Of a stretch of 64,000 nucleotides of DNA, positions 35,744 to 44,235 are shown in pieces. The stretch lies in contig CBDDHB010000003.1 in NCBI GenBank assembly GCA_965228165.1, positions 1,736,001 through 1,800,000 of the forward strand. The letters run 5' to 3'. The notes beneath the pieces were generated by a model. That model was not told the origin of the DNA. It saw only the letters and a program-made list of their open reading frames with translations, and made no database searches. How positions within the stretch are numbered: the first letter of the stretch is position 1; each line of letters begins with the position of its first letter. This DNA comes from Oleispirillum sp965228165 (GTDB lineage: Bacteria; Pseudomonadota; Alphaproteobacteria; Rhodospirillales; Rhodospirillaceae). Position numbers and translations under genes: made by a program.

Positions 35744-36685
35744 ATGTATCCTCCCCCGCCCGCCCGGCCTTCCGTCCCCCGCCAGGCCTACGAGACCGAG
35801 GCTCCTGCGAAGGTCAACCTGTTCCTGCACGTGCTGGGGCGCAGGCCCGACGGCTATCAAGACCTGGCCAGCCTGGTCGCCTTCGCCGACGTGGCGGATA
35901 CGGTGCATGTCGCGCCCGCGCCGGAATTCCGCTTCGCGGTGCGCGGGCCGATGGCGGCGGCCCTGTCCGACGACGACGAGGCGAACCTGTGCGTCCGCGC
36001 CGCCCGGGGCTTCGCCGCCCGTCTGGGGCGGGACCCCGACGTCGCCTTGACCCTGGTGAAGCGGCTGCCGGTGGCCTCGGGCATCGGCGGCGGCTCCGCC
36101 GACGCGGCGGCGACGATTCGCGCCCTGTCGCGCTTCTGGGGGGTGGAGACGTCGCCGGAGGAAATCGCCGATCTCGCCCTGTCTCTGGGGGCCGACGTGC
36201 CGGTCTGCCTGAACGGCGTCGCCGCCGAGATTTTCGGCGTCGGCGGCGACGTGCGTCCGGTGCCGCCGTTGCCCGAGGGCGCGCTGGTGCTGGTCAATCC
36301 CGGCGTCGAACTGGCGACGGCGCGGGTGTTTCGCGGCTGGAGCGGGCCGGGGCCGGAGGCTTCCGCCTGGACGCCGCCGCCGCACGCCGCGGCGCTGGCG
36401 GCCAGCCTGATGAAACGCCGCAACGATCTGACCGACGCGGCGGTGGCGCAGGTTCCGGCGATCGCCGAGGTGTTGTCCGCCCTCTCCGCCCGCCCCGGCT
36501 GCCTGCTGGCGCGGATGTCGGGGTCGGGGGCGACCTGCTTCGGCCTGTTCGAGGACTTCGCGGTAGCGGGTTCCGCCGCCGAGATCATGCAGGCGACCCA
36601 TCCGACCTGGTGGGTGCGCGCCGCGCGGATTCTGTCCGCGCCGCCGCCGGTGCGCCTGGCGGGGGCGGAGCCGCCGACGGCATAG
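35744..36685 (+). CDS. ispE: 4-diphosphocytidyl-2-C-methyl-D-erythritol kinase IspE
   Basis: IspE is the ATP-dependent kinase of the MEP isoprenoid pathway. The GHMP-kinase ATP motif is visible as PVASGIGGGSADAAATIR, the substrate side as APAKVNLFLHVLGRRPDGY and the C-terminal motif as RMSGSGATCFGLF. The 313 residues are slightly long owing to a leader of about 15 residues. It follows the TPR gene by 19 bases and precedes tRNA-Gln. Confidence 0.95.
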   Translation: MYPPPPARPSVPRQAYETEAPAKVNLFLHVLGRRPDGYQDLASLVAFADVADTVHVAPAPEFRFAVRGPMAAALSDDDEANLCVRAARGFAARLGRDPDVALTLVKRLPVASGIGGGSADAAATIRALSRFWGVETSPEEIADLALSLGADVPVCLNGVAAEIFGVGGDVRPVPPLPEGALVLVNPGVELATARVFRGWSGPGPEASAWTPPPHAAALAASLMKRRNDLTDAAVAQVPAIAEVLSALSARPGCLLARMSGSGATCFGLFEDFAVAGSAAEIMQATHPTWWVRAARILSAPPPVRLAGAEPPTA

Positions 36686-36787
36686 GGGCGGGACGCGCCA
36701 CCCTCTTGTCTGGTTTCGCGAAGTGGCGTAAAAGGGGCCTCCCTCGCCGGAAGGGCGCCTGACCGCGCCCCTATCGTCCGGCCCTGC

Positions 36788-36862
36788 TGGGGCGTCGCCA
36801 AGCGGTAAGGCAGCGGTTTTTGGTACCGCCATACGTAGGTTCGAATCCTACCGCCCCAGCCA
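36788..36862 (+). tRNA. tRNA-Gln (anticodon TTG), CCA encoded
   Basis: Acceptor arm TGGGGCG pairs with CGCCCCA, followed by discriminator G and encoded CCA (36860-36862). The anticodon stem GCGGT/ACCGC encloses loop TTTTGGT with anticodon TTG at 36820-36822. The T arm is GTAGG-TTCGAAT-CCTAC. All arms pair. A MITE-like element starts 13 bases downstream. Confidence 0.96.
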
Positions 36863-36874
36863 GATTTCCCCGTC

Positions 36875-37118
36875 TAGAGCATATTCCGTCAAATGGAGCC
36901 ACCTGCGCCGGAGCGGCTTTGCGTCGTGGCCAGGAGAGGGGCGAAGCCCGTAGCGGGGACTACGGGCGAGGCTCTCGACGCCGCCACGCCGCAAAGAGGC
37001 CCGGCCCTTCGGGTCGCCCTGCGGCGGGTGTCCGCTGCATTGCGCCGCGCGCCGCGCCTGTCGGACCACCTTGCAGCAGGGCGACGCAGGCGAGTCCATT
37101 TGACCGGAATATGCTCTA
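36875..37118. mobile_element. MITE-like element with 21-22 bp inverted ends flanked by TA
   Basis: Left end GAGCATATTCCGTCAAATGG (36877-36896) and the reverse complement of the right end (37095-37116) match over about 21 bases with a single inserted G. Both ends are bordered by TA, the target duplication made by IS630/Tc1-mariner transposases. The roughly 240-bp interior is GC-rich with no credible gene. The element lies just after tRNA-Gln. The right arm overlaps the last bases of the small ORF at 37116. No transposase is present, so it would be non-autonomous. Confidence 0.7.
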
Positions 37119-37235
37119 TTTCCGTTTCATGCCGCAGCGTTTGCAGCAGCCGTGCCGGTCGGTCTTGCCGCAGGGCGAGCCCTTGCAGGACGCATCCTTG
37201 TCCTTGCCGTCCCTTTTCTTTCCGGTCTTGCCCAC
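37116..37235 (-). CDS. Putative 39-residue Cys-rich small protein
   Basis: Starting at GTG 37235, with GGAGG nine bases upstream, the frame encodes a Lys-rich N-terminus and then SCKGSPCGKTDRHGCCKRCG, ending GMKRK. Five cysteines in a C-x4-C-x7-CC-x2-C pattern plus a His suggest metal or iron-sulfur binding. A Fur-like palindrome lies 19 bases upstream of the start. I do not recognise a family. The small size and an overlapping open frame on the same strand keep confidence moderate. Confidence 0.45.
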   Translation of the reverse strand: MGKTGKKRDGKDKDASCKGSPCGKTDRHGCCKRCGMKRK

Positions 37236-37253
37236 CGATTCACCCCTCCGATG

Positions 37254-37270
37254 TTGAGAACGGTTCTCAA
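37254..37270. promoter_or_regulatory. Fur-family-like palindromic operator
   Basis: TTGAGAAC-G-GTTCTCAA is a perfect dyad of two eight-base arms around one base. It resembles TGAGAAT-n-ATTCTCA sites bound by Fur-family metalloregulators. It lies just upstream of the Cys-rich small ORF and just past the end of the TIM-barrel gene, so it most likely controls the small ORF. The regulator identity is inference. Confidence 0.55.
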
Positions 37271-37298
37271 ATCCATATGGGGGCGATCGATCGTCGCG

Positions 37299-38216
37299 TC
37301 ACCCCGCGACCAGGCCGCGCGCGGCGCGGCGGGCGCGGTCCAGAACTTCGGGCAGGATCTCGCGGCTCAGGTGCGGCGGCGCGATTTCCAGGGTGATCCG
37401 GGTGTCCGGGCGCACCCGCAGGCCGCCCAGCAGGGCGTCGAAATCCAGATCGCCCCAGCCCGGCGGCAGGTGGGTGTCGCCGACGCCGAAGGTCGCCGCC
37501 TCCTCGCCCGTCCACAGGAACAGGTCGGGGACGCGGGCGAAGGAATCGTGCAGGTGAATGTGCCCGATCTCGGGCGAGAAGGCGCGGATGTCGGCGGCGA
37601 GGTCGGTTCCCCGCGCGGTGGCGGCGATCGCCGCGTGGCTGACGTCCAGGCAGCCGGTCAGCGCCCCGTGGCCGACGGCGCGAATCTACGCCGCCACCAT
37701 CGCCGGGTCGAGGCCATAGCTGACCCGCCCGCCGGTCTGCCGGGGGGAAACCTCGGGCATGTTCTCAAGGGCGATGCGCAGGCCCAGGGCCTCGGCCTCG
37801 GCGGCGAGTTCGGACAGGCGCTCCGCCTCGCGCCGCATCGGCCCTTCCCCCACAGCGAAGACCGGTCCCGGCAACATCCAGCCGGGATGAACCACCAGCA
37901 CGGAAGCGCCGATCTCGGCGGCGACCCGCAGGCCCGCCCGCGCCACCGCGATGTGAAGATCGGCATGGTCCTGGTCCATCAGGTTGAGGCTCAGGGGCGC
38001 GTGCAGGGTGGAATCCAGGCCCGAGGCGGCGACGGCGCGGCCGAGCCGGGTCAGCGCGTCGGCGCGAATCCGGCCGCCGATCACCACGCCGAGGGAGGGC
38101 AGCGACAGCTCCGCGCCGTCGAAGCCCGCCGCCTTGGTCGCGGACAGCGCCTCGGGCAGGGCGATTCCGGCGTCGGGACGCAACGCCAGGTGGATGCGCG
38201 GGCGAAAATCGGTCAT
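37299..38216 (-). pseudogene. Sugar phosphate isomerase/epimerase-like TIM barrel with in-frame amber codon
   Basis: The first 176 residues (MTDFRPRIHLALRPDAGIAL, LHAPLSLNLMDQDHADLH, VHPGWMLPGPVF, IALENMPEVSP) match xylose-isomerase-like TIM barrels. A TAG at 37686-37688 interrupts the frame. It then continues with TGCLDVSHAAIAATARGTDL, IGHIHLHDSF and TLEIAPPHLSREIL to a TGA at 37299. Full length would be 305 residues with metal ligands Glu, Asp/His and His split across the stop. CAG or GAG to TAG is the simplest change. The substrate is unknown. Confidence 0.8.
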
Positions 38217-38388
38217 GGCTATGAAGTCCTTGGAACGGTGGGAGTCCGATGGTAGCGCGAAACCGGCGGCGGAGGGATGGCGTTTTCTTGACGGAGCGTA
38301 TGGTTTTTCCGGGGAGGATGCTATGATCGGAAGAGCCGAAGCATCGGTCCCGCCTTCTCGTCGTTCCAGCCGCAGATGAGGTGCCGCC

Positions 38389-39423
38389 GTGGCCTATACA
38401 GTGATCCTGACCTCGGTGGGGGTCGAAATGGCCGCCGACATGATCATGCGTCTGCGCGACAGCACGGTTCATCGGGTCCGGGTGATCGCGGTGGACCGGC
38501 GCGGCGACGTCAACGCCCGCCACTTCGCCGACGTCTTCGCCTGCGTCGATTCCTGGGACCCGCAGACCTTCGCCCACGCGGTGGCCGATCTCGCCCGGGC
38601 GCATCGCGCCGATCTGGTGGTGCCCCTGGTCGATGGCGACGTGCTGGCCCTGGCGCCGCATCGCGAACTGTTTTCCGGCATGGGCTGCCTCTTGGCCTGC
38701 AACGCCGCCGAAACCGTCGATGTCCTGGCCAACAAGCTCTCCGCCTACGAGACCTTCACCCGCGTCGGCCTGCCGGTGCCCGACTGGCGCGCCGCCGACA
38801 GCCGCGACCATCTGGTCGCCGCGGTGGAGCAGATGTTCGGCCTCTACGGCGAGGTCGTGGTCAAACCCGCCTCCGCCCAGTCCAGCCGGGGGGTCAGCGT
38901 CATCCGCAACGCCATCCACGGCGCGCAGGAATACCTGGGCAGCCGCGAGGTCCACATGGACTACGACACCTTCATGACCCGTTTCGTCGATGTCTACGAC
39001 TCGCTGTTCCCGGTGGTGGTGATGAAGCGCCTGCGCGAGCCGGTGCACGACCTGGACGTGCTGGCCTGGAACGGCGAGGCCTGTCGCGTCGTCGCCCGCC
39101 GCCGCCGCAACACCGCCCTGCCCAACGAAGGCCACGAGATCGTCGCTTCGTCGATTCTGCGCGACCTGGGGCGCGACGTGGCGCGCAAGCTGGGGCTGTC
39201 CTGGCTGGTCGATTGCGACGTGATGTTCGACGAAACGGGGGCGCCCTGTCTGCTGGAAATCAATCCCCGCCCCAGCCTGTCGGCGGTGGTGTCGATGGCC
39301 GCCGGGGTGCCGCTGATGGACGATATGATCTCCCTGGCGCGCGGCCTCGATCCGGCGCCGATGCCGGATCCGGCCCCCGCCCTGGTGGTGCCCTATCGCA
39401 CCATGGCGTCGGCGCGATCCTGA
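38389..39423 (+). CDS. ATP-grasp family protein (CarB-like), function unknown
   Basis: This 344-residue protein starts at GTG with GAGG upstream. The N-terminal pre-ATP-grasp region (VILTSVGVEMAADMIMRLRD) is followed by an ATP-grasp fold: KLSAYETFTRVGLPVPDW, the ATP lysine segment VVVKPASAQSSRGV, and the metal-binding LLEINPRPS. It resembles carbamoyl-phosphate synthase large-subunit-like ligases that join a carboxylate to an amine. The rhodanese gene follows after 30 bases. The substrates are unknown. A gap of about 170 bases upstream holds no clear gene. Confidence 0.85.
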   Translation: MAYTVILTSVGVEMAADMIMRLRDSTVHRVRVIAVDRRGDVNARHFADVFACVDSWDPQTFAHAVADLARAHRADLVVPLVDGDVLALAPHRELFSGMGCLLACNAAETVDVLANKLSAYETFTRVGLPVPDWRAADSRDHLVAAVEQMFGLYGEVVVKPASAQSSRGVSVIRNAIHGAQEYLGSREVHMDYDTFMTRFVDVYDSLFPVVVMKRLREPVHDLDVLAWNGEACRVVARRRRNTALPNEGHEIVASSILRDLGRDVARKLGLSWLVDCDVMFDETGAPCLLEINPRPSLSAVVSMAAGVPLMDDMISLARGLDPAPMPDPAPALVVPYRTMASARS

Positions 39424-39453
39424 TCCGCCCTTTTCCCGACGAGGTGACGACCG

Positions 39454-39909
39454 ATGACGTTCCGCAGGATGGTTTACGTGTGCGCGGCGCTGCTGCCGCT
39501 GGTCGCGGGCGGCGTCGCCCGCGCCGAGGTGACGAACCTGAAGCCCCATCAGGCCTGGTCGAAGGCCGAACGCGCCGAGGCGGTGCTGATCGACATCCGC
39601 ACCCCCGACGAGTGGCGGCAGACCGGCGTGCCGCGCGGCGCGAAACGCGTCGCCCTGAACGATCCGCGCGGCGAGGCGGGCTTCGTCGGCGCGGTGATGA
39701 AGGCGGTGCGCGGCGACAACCGCACCCCGGTGGCGCTGATCTGCCGCACCGGCAGCCGTTCGGCCAAGGCGGCGGCGATCCTCGACAAGGCGGGGTTCAA
39801 GGTCGTCTACAACGTCACCGAGGGGGTGGTCGGTTCGGGCGGCGAAACCGGCTGGGCGGCGCGCGGCCTGCCGATGGTCGCCTGCGGCGCGTGCTCTCCC
39901 GAGAACTGA
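39454..39909 (+). CDS. Periplasmic rhodanese-like protein
   Basis: The 151-residue protein has a signal peptide (MVYVCAALLPLVAGGVARA) and one rhodanese domain with the active-site loop ICRTGSRSAKAA (persulfide-forming Cys). LIDIRTPDEWRQTGVPRGA lies at its start. Two more cysteines near the C-terminus (VACGACSPEN) may be redox active. It would act in the periplasm in sulfur transfer or thiol chemistry. It is probably co-transcribed with the ATP-grasp gene. Confidence 0.9.
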   Translation: MTFRRMVYVCAALLPLVAGGVARAEVTNLKPHQAWSKAERAEAVLIDIRTPDEWRQTGVPRGAKRVALNDPRGEAGFVGAVMKAVRGDNRTPVALICRTGSRSAKAAAILDKAGFKVVYNVTEGVVGSGGETGWAARGLPMVACGACSPEN

Positions 39910-39976
39910 CCGCCGGTTGACAGGCGGGCGCGGCTGGGATAGCCCTCGGCGTCCGCCGCAACCCGGAAAGCCATTC

Positions 39977-41035
39977 ATGCGCGTCGATGCCTTCGATTTC
40001 GATCTGCCGCGCCGCTGCATCGCCGATCGCCCGGCGGCGCCGCGCGACGCGGCGCGCCTGCTGCACGTGCGCCCCGACGCCCTGTCCGACCGGGGGGTGC
40101 GCGACCTGCTCGCCCTGCTGGCCCCCGGCGATCTGCTGGTGGTCAACGACAGCCGGGTGATTCCCGCCCGCCTGTACGGCTTGCGCCTGCGCCCGGGCGT
40201 CGAGCCTCTGCGGGTCGAGGCGATGCTGCACAAGGCGGAAGGCGGGGCACGCTGGCGCGCCTTCGCCCGTCCCGGCAAGCGGCTGAAGATGGGCGACGCG
40301 ATCGACTTCGGCGGCGGTTTCCGCGCCGAGGTGGCGGAAAAATCCCCCGACGGCGACGTCGCGCTGGTCTTCGACCGTTCCGGCGCGGATCTGTTCCGGG
40401 CGCTGGAAGCCCATGGCGAGGTTCCCCTGCCGCCCTATATCTCCCGCCCCGAGGGAGCGGACGAACGCGACCGCGCCGATTATCAGACCGTCTATGCGCG
40501 GGCCGACGGATCGGTCGCCGCGCCCACCGCCGGCCTGCACTTTACCCCGGAGCTGTTCGCCGCCCTCGACGCGCGGGGGGTGGGGCGGGCGACGGTGACC
40601 CTGCACGTCGGCGCCGGAACCTTCCTGCCGGTGAAGGCCGAGGACACCGCCGACCACATCATGCACAGCGAATGGGGCACCGTCCCGCCCGAGGTCGCGG
40701 CGCGGATCAACGCCGCCCGCGCCGCCGGGGGGCGGGTCGTCGCGGTCGGCACCACCGCCTGCCGCATCCTGGAAAGCGCCGCCGGGGAAGACGGTTTGGT
40801 CCGGCCCTTTTCCGGCGAGACCGCGATCTTCATCACCCCGGGATACCGCTTCCGCGCGGCGGATCGGCTGATCACCAACTTCCACCTGCCGAAATCGACG
40901 CTGTTCATGCTGGTTTCGGCGTTTTCCGGGCTCGACCGGATGAAGTCCGCCTATGCCCACGCCATCGCCTCGGGGTATCGTTTCTATTCCTACGGCGATG
41001 CCAGTCTCCTCGAACCGGAACGGAACCACGGATGA
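39977..41035 (+). CDS. queA: S-adenosylmethionine:tRNA ribosyltransferase-isomerase QueA
   Basis: QueA builds the epoxycyclopentane ring of queuosine on tRNA from SAM. The 352 residues begin MRVDAFDFDLPRRCIADRPA and carry LLVVNDSRVIPARLYG, the GLHFTPEL motif and the NFHLPKSTLFMLVSAFSG ending. It overlaps tgt by four bases (ATGA) and is followed further on by queG, giving a queuosine cluster queA-tgt-queG. Confidence 0.96.
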   Translation: MRVDAFDFDLPRRCIADRPAAPRDAARLLHVRPDALSDRGVRDLLALLAPGDLLVVNDSRVIPARLYGLRLRPGVEPLRVEAMLHKAEGGARWRAFARPGKRLKMGDAIDFGGGFRAEVAEKSPDGDVALVFDRSGADLFRALEAHGEVPLPPYISRPEGADERDRADYQTVYARADGSVAAPTAGLHFTPELFAALDARGVGRATVTLHVGAGTFLPVKAEDTADHIMHSEWGTVPPEVAARINAARAAGGRVVAVGTTACRILESAAGEDGLVRPFSGETAIFITPGYRFRAADRLITNFHLPKSTLFMLVSAFSGLDRMKSAYAHAIASGYRFYSYGDASLLEPERNHG

Positions 41036-42159
41036 GCGATTTCGGTTTTTCGGTCCTGACCAGCGACGGCGCGGCGCGGCGCGGACGCCTGTCCACCGCC
41101 CACGGCACGGTCGAGACCCCGGCCTTCATGCCGGTCGGCACCGCCGCCACGGTGAAGGCGATGCTGCCGGATTCGGTCGCCGCCACCGGCGCGGAGATCA
41201 TCCTCGGCAACACCTATCACCTGATGCTGCGCCCCGGCGCGGAACGGGTCGGCGAACAGGGCGGCCTGCACCGCTTCATGGGGTGGAACGGCCCGATCCT
41301 GACCGATTCCGGCGGTTTCCAGGTGATGTCTCTGGCGCAGTTGCGCAAAATCACCGAGGACGGCGTCACCTTCCGCTCCCACGTCGATGGGTCGGAACAC
41401 CGCCTGACCCCCGAACGCTCGATGGACATCCAGCGCCTGCTCGACGCCGACGTCACCATGGCCTTCGACGAATGCACCCCCTTTCCGGCGGAAAAGGCCG
41501 TCGCCGAGGCCTCGATGCGTCTGTCGATGCGCTGGGCGGAACGCTCCAGGGCGGCCTTCGTGCCGCGCGACGGCTATGGCCTGTTCGGCATCGTCCAGGG
41601 CAGCACCTTCCCCGACCTGCGCCTGGAATCCGCCACCCGCCTGCGCGACATCGGCTTCGACGGCTATGCGGTCGGCGGCCTGGCGGTCGGCGAGGGGCAA
41701 CAGGCGATGTTCGAAACCCTGGACGTCACCGTGCCCGCCCTTCCCACCGACAAGCCCCGCTACCTGATGGGGGTGGGCAAGCCCCTGGACATCGTCGGCG
41801 CGGTGGCGCGCGGCATCGATATGTTCGATTGCGTCCTGCCCACCCGATCCGGTCGCACCGCCCAGGCCTTCACCTGGCGCGGCACGGTGAATCTGCGCAA
41901 CGCCCGCCATGCCGACGATCCCCGCCCGCTGGACGAAACCTGCGACTGCCCGGCCTGCGCCCGCTTCTCCCGCGCCTATCTGCATCACCTGATCCGCTGC
42001 GAGGAAATCCTCGGCGCGATGCTGCTGACCTGGCACAACTTGCGCTTCTACCAGACCCTGATGGCCCGCCTGCGCAGCGCCATCGAGGCGGGGCGGCTGG
42101 CCGAAACCGCCGCCGCGATCGAGGCCGACCTGACGCGCGGCGATATCGCGGCAAGGTAG
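41032..42159 (+). CDS. tgt: tRNA-guanine transglycosylase
   Basis: Tgt exchanges G34 in GUN-anticodon tRNAs for preQ1. The 375 residues show the nucleophile region AVGGLAVGEG, ILTDSGGFQVMSL with the catalytic Asp, and GIDMFDCVLPTRSGRTAQ. The zinc site is CDCPACARFSRAYLHHL. Translation is coupled to queA. The hairpin element copy J starts right after the stop. Confidence 0.97.
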   Translation: MSDFGFSVLTSDGAARRGRLSTAHGTVETPAFMPVGTAATVKAMLPDSVAATGAEIILGNTYHLMLRPGAERVGEQGGLHRFMGWNGPILTDSGGFQVMSLAQLRKITEDGVTFRSHVDGSEHRLTPERSMDIQRLLDADVTMAFDECTPFPAEKAVAEASMRLSMRWAERSRAAFVPRDGYGLFGIVQGSTFPDLRLESATRLRDIGFDGYAVGGLAVGEGQQAMFETLDVTVPALPTDKPRYLMGVGKPLDIVGAVARGIDMFDCVLPTRSGRTAQAFTWRGTVNLRNARHADDPRPLDETCDCPACARFSRAYLHHLIRCEEILGAMLLTWHNLRFYQTLMARLRSAIEAGRLAETAAAIEADLTRGDIAAR

Positions 42160-42161
42160 GG

Positions 42162-42405
42162 AAAACCAGGCCGGGCTCCGCCCGGACCCGCAAAGGGCCT
42201 TGGGCCCTTTGATCCCGTTCGTTGGTTGTGCGTGACGGAGAACGCCGAGGACGAGGGAAATGCATGAAGCATTTCCCGAGCAAGCGCGATAAAGCCATCA
42301 CGCGGCGTGACGGTTGACAGCCGCTACGCGGCGAAAAATCAGGAATGGGGTCTGGGGACCGAGTCCCCAGCGGGGTCCGGGGCAGCGCCCCGGCCCGGTT
42401 TTTAC
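42162..42405. repeat. Dispersed hairpin element, copy J, with inserted hairpin
   Basis: The left module AAAACCAGG, CCGGGC-TCC-GCCCGG, AAAGGGCC-TT-GGGCCCTTT starts two bases after the tgt stop. Compared with copy G, about 45 extra bases follow, containing the perfect hairpin GGGAAATGC-ATGAA-GCATTTCCC (42255-42277). Then come the core ACGCGGCGTGACGG, CCGCTACGCGGCGAAAAATC and a right module with CTGGGGAC-CGA-GTCCCCAG and CGGGGC-AGC-GCCCCGG. Confidence 0.82.
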
Positions 42406-42415
42406 GGACGCAACG

Positions 42416-43555
42416 ATGACCGGCAAGGCCGAGGCGAAAATTCGGGCATGGGCGGCGGCGGCGGGGTTCGACGCCTGCGGCATCGCGCCCGCGTCGGCGA
42501 TTCCCGGCGCGGCGGCGGCGTTGGCGGCCTTCGTCGGCGAGGGGCGTCAGGGCGGCATGGCCTGGATGGCGGAGCGGATGGCGGAACGCTCCGCCCTCGA
42601 CGGGTTGTGGCCGGGGGCGAAAAGCGCGGTGGTGTGCGCCTTGAATTACGGCCCGGAGGCCGATCCGCTGGCCTTGGCGACGCGGCGGGACTGCGGCGCG
42701 ATCAGCGTTTACGCCCGCAACCGCGACTATCACGAGGTGCTGAAGGGCAGGCTGAAGCAGGTGGCGGGGAAGATCGCGGCGGGGTTCGGCGTCGAGGTCA
42801 AGGTCTTCGTCGATACCGCGCCGGTGATGGAAAAGCCCCTGGCGGAACGGGCGGGCCTGGGGTGGATCGGCAAGCACTGCAATCTGGTGTCGCGGGACTT
42901 CGGATCGTGGCTGTTCCTGGGGGTGATCGCGGTGGGGATGGAGCTTTCCCCCGACGGGGCGCATGCCGACCGTTGCGGGAATTGCCGCCGCTGCCTGGAT
43001 GCCTGTCCGACCGGGGCCCTGGACGGGGCGCGCCGCATCGACGCAAGGCGCTGCGTTTCCTATCTGACCATCGAGCACAAGGGGCCGATTCCGCGCGATT
43101 TGCGGTCCCTGGTCGGCAACCGGATCTACGGCTGCGACGATTGTCTGGCGGCCTGCCCGTGGAATCGCTTCGCGAAGGCGGCCTCCGAGATCAAGCTGCG
43201 GGGGCGCGCCGACCTGGCGGAGCCGGTGTTGGCCGATCTGGCGGGGCTGGACGACGCGGGGTTCCGGGGGAGGTTTTCCGGCTCTCCGGTGAAGCGCATC
43301 GGGCGCGGGCGTTTCGTCCGCAACGTCCTGGTGGCCCTGGGCAACGGCGGCGCGGCGGGGATCGGAGAGGTGACGGCGCGGCTTGCCGACGCCGATCCGC
43401 TGGTGCGCGGCGCGGCGGTCTGGGCGGCGTCGCGGCTGCTGGCTAAGGATGGATTCGCCGCCCTGGCCGCCCATATGCAAGAGCGGGAGACCGATCCCCA
43501 GGTCCGCGCCGAGTGGGCGGATGGGCGGCTCCGACGGGAGGAAGAGGGCCGATGA
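42416..43555 (+). CDS. queG: Epoxyqueuosine reductase QueG
   Basis: QueG performs the final, cobalamin-dependent reduction to queuosine. The ATG at 42416 gives 379 residues. Two ferredoxin-like [4Fe-4S] motifs are visible (DRCGNCRRCLDACPTGAL and YGCDDCLAACPWN), with KHCNLVSRDFGSWLFLGV before them and HEAT-like repeats at the C-terminus. The stop overlaps the following kinase gene. Confidence 0.95.
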   Translation: MTGKAEAKIRAWAAAAGFDACGIAPASAIPGAAAALAAFVGEGRQGGMAWMAERMAERSALDGLWPGAKSAVVCALNYGPEADPLALATRRDCGAISVYARNRDYHEVLKGRLKQVAGKIAAGFGVEVKVFVDTAPVMEKPLAERAGLGWIGKHCNLVSRDFGSWLFLGVIAVGMELSPDGAHADRCGNCRRCLDACPTGALDGARRIDARRCVSYLTIEHKGPIPRDLRSLVGNRIYGCDDCLAACPWNRFAKAASEIKLRGRADLAEPVLADLAGLDDAGFRGRFSGSPVKRIGRGRFVRNVLVALGNGGAAGIGEVTARLADADPLVRGAAVWAASRLLAKDGFAALAAHMQERETDPQVRAEWADGRLRREEEGR

Positions 43556-44235
43556 CCGACGACAGGGACGCCAGGCCGCTCGACGACGAGGCGTTGCGCC
43601 CCGCGATGCTGGCGCACGAACTGCGTTCGCCGCTGGGGGCGATCCAGGGGTTCGCCTCGCTGATCGCCGATCAGGCCTATGGTCCGCTGAACGAGCCCCG
43701 CTACGTCGAGGCGGCGTCCCAGGCCCTGCGCGCCTGCGCCCACATGGAAGGGCTGATCGCCGGGATTCTCGACGCGGCGCGGTCGCGGGTCGGCGGCGAC
43801 CGCCTGGAGGAGGAGGAGATCGACCTGTCCGATCTGGTGGCGACGGCGGTGTCCTGGCTGCGCAAGGACATCGTCGAGGCCGGGGTGGTGGTGCGGGCGC
43901 GGGTCGAGATGACTCCGTTGTGGGTAAGGGGCGACCGGCGTCGCCTGACCCAGGCGCTGCTCAACGTTCTCGACAATGCCATCCGCCACACCCCGCGCGG
44001 CGGCCACGTCGATGTCGAAACCGGCGTCGCCGGGGACGGCGTCGAGATCGCGGTGCGCAACGAGGGCTTTTCCGCCGGGCGCTCCCTGACCGACGTCGGC
44101 AACGGCCTGGGGCTTTACATCACCCGCTGCCAGATGCGGGTTCACGGCGGCGACGTGGAGATGCGGCGCGGCGACGGCGACGGCTTCGTCGTGGCGCTGC
44201 GCCTGCCCGCGGCGCGTCGGGTGTTCGGGCGATGA
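43552..44235 (+). CDS. Soluble histidine kinase without sensor domain
   Basis: The 227 residues consist of a HisKA dimerisation region with the phospho-acceptor motif AHELRSPLGAIQGFASLIAD, then a HATPase domain: N-box LLNVLDNAIRHTPRGG and a degenerate G box NEGFSAGRSL before VGNGLGLYITRCQ. There is no membrane segment or input domain. No response regulator is adjacent. It starts within the queG stop (ATGA overlap) and overlaps the next gene likewise, so it is part of a queG operon. The signal is unknown. Confidence 0.87.
   Translation: MTDDRDARPLDDEALRPAMLAHELRSPLGAIQGFASLIADQAYGPLNEPRYVEAASQALRACAHMEGLIAGILDAARSRVGGDRLEEEEIDLSDLVATAVSWLRKDIVEAGVVVRARVEMTPLWVRGDRRRLTQALLNVLDNAIRHTPRGGHVDVETGVAGDGVEIAVRNEGFSAGRSLTDVGNGLGLYITRCQMRVHGGDVEMRRGDGDGFVVALRLPAARRVFGR

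Noticed and set aside
36893..37257. Open frames across the MITE-like element
   Set aside because: Arg/Ala-rich translations with no family features; explained by GC-rich repeat DNA.
22844..37688. Genetic-code change with TAG as sense
   Set aside because: Many intact genes in the window end in TAG at the expected place, so general recoding is not supported.
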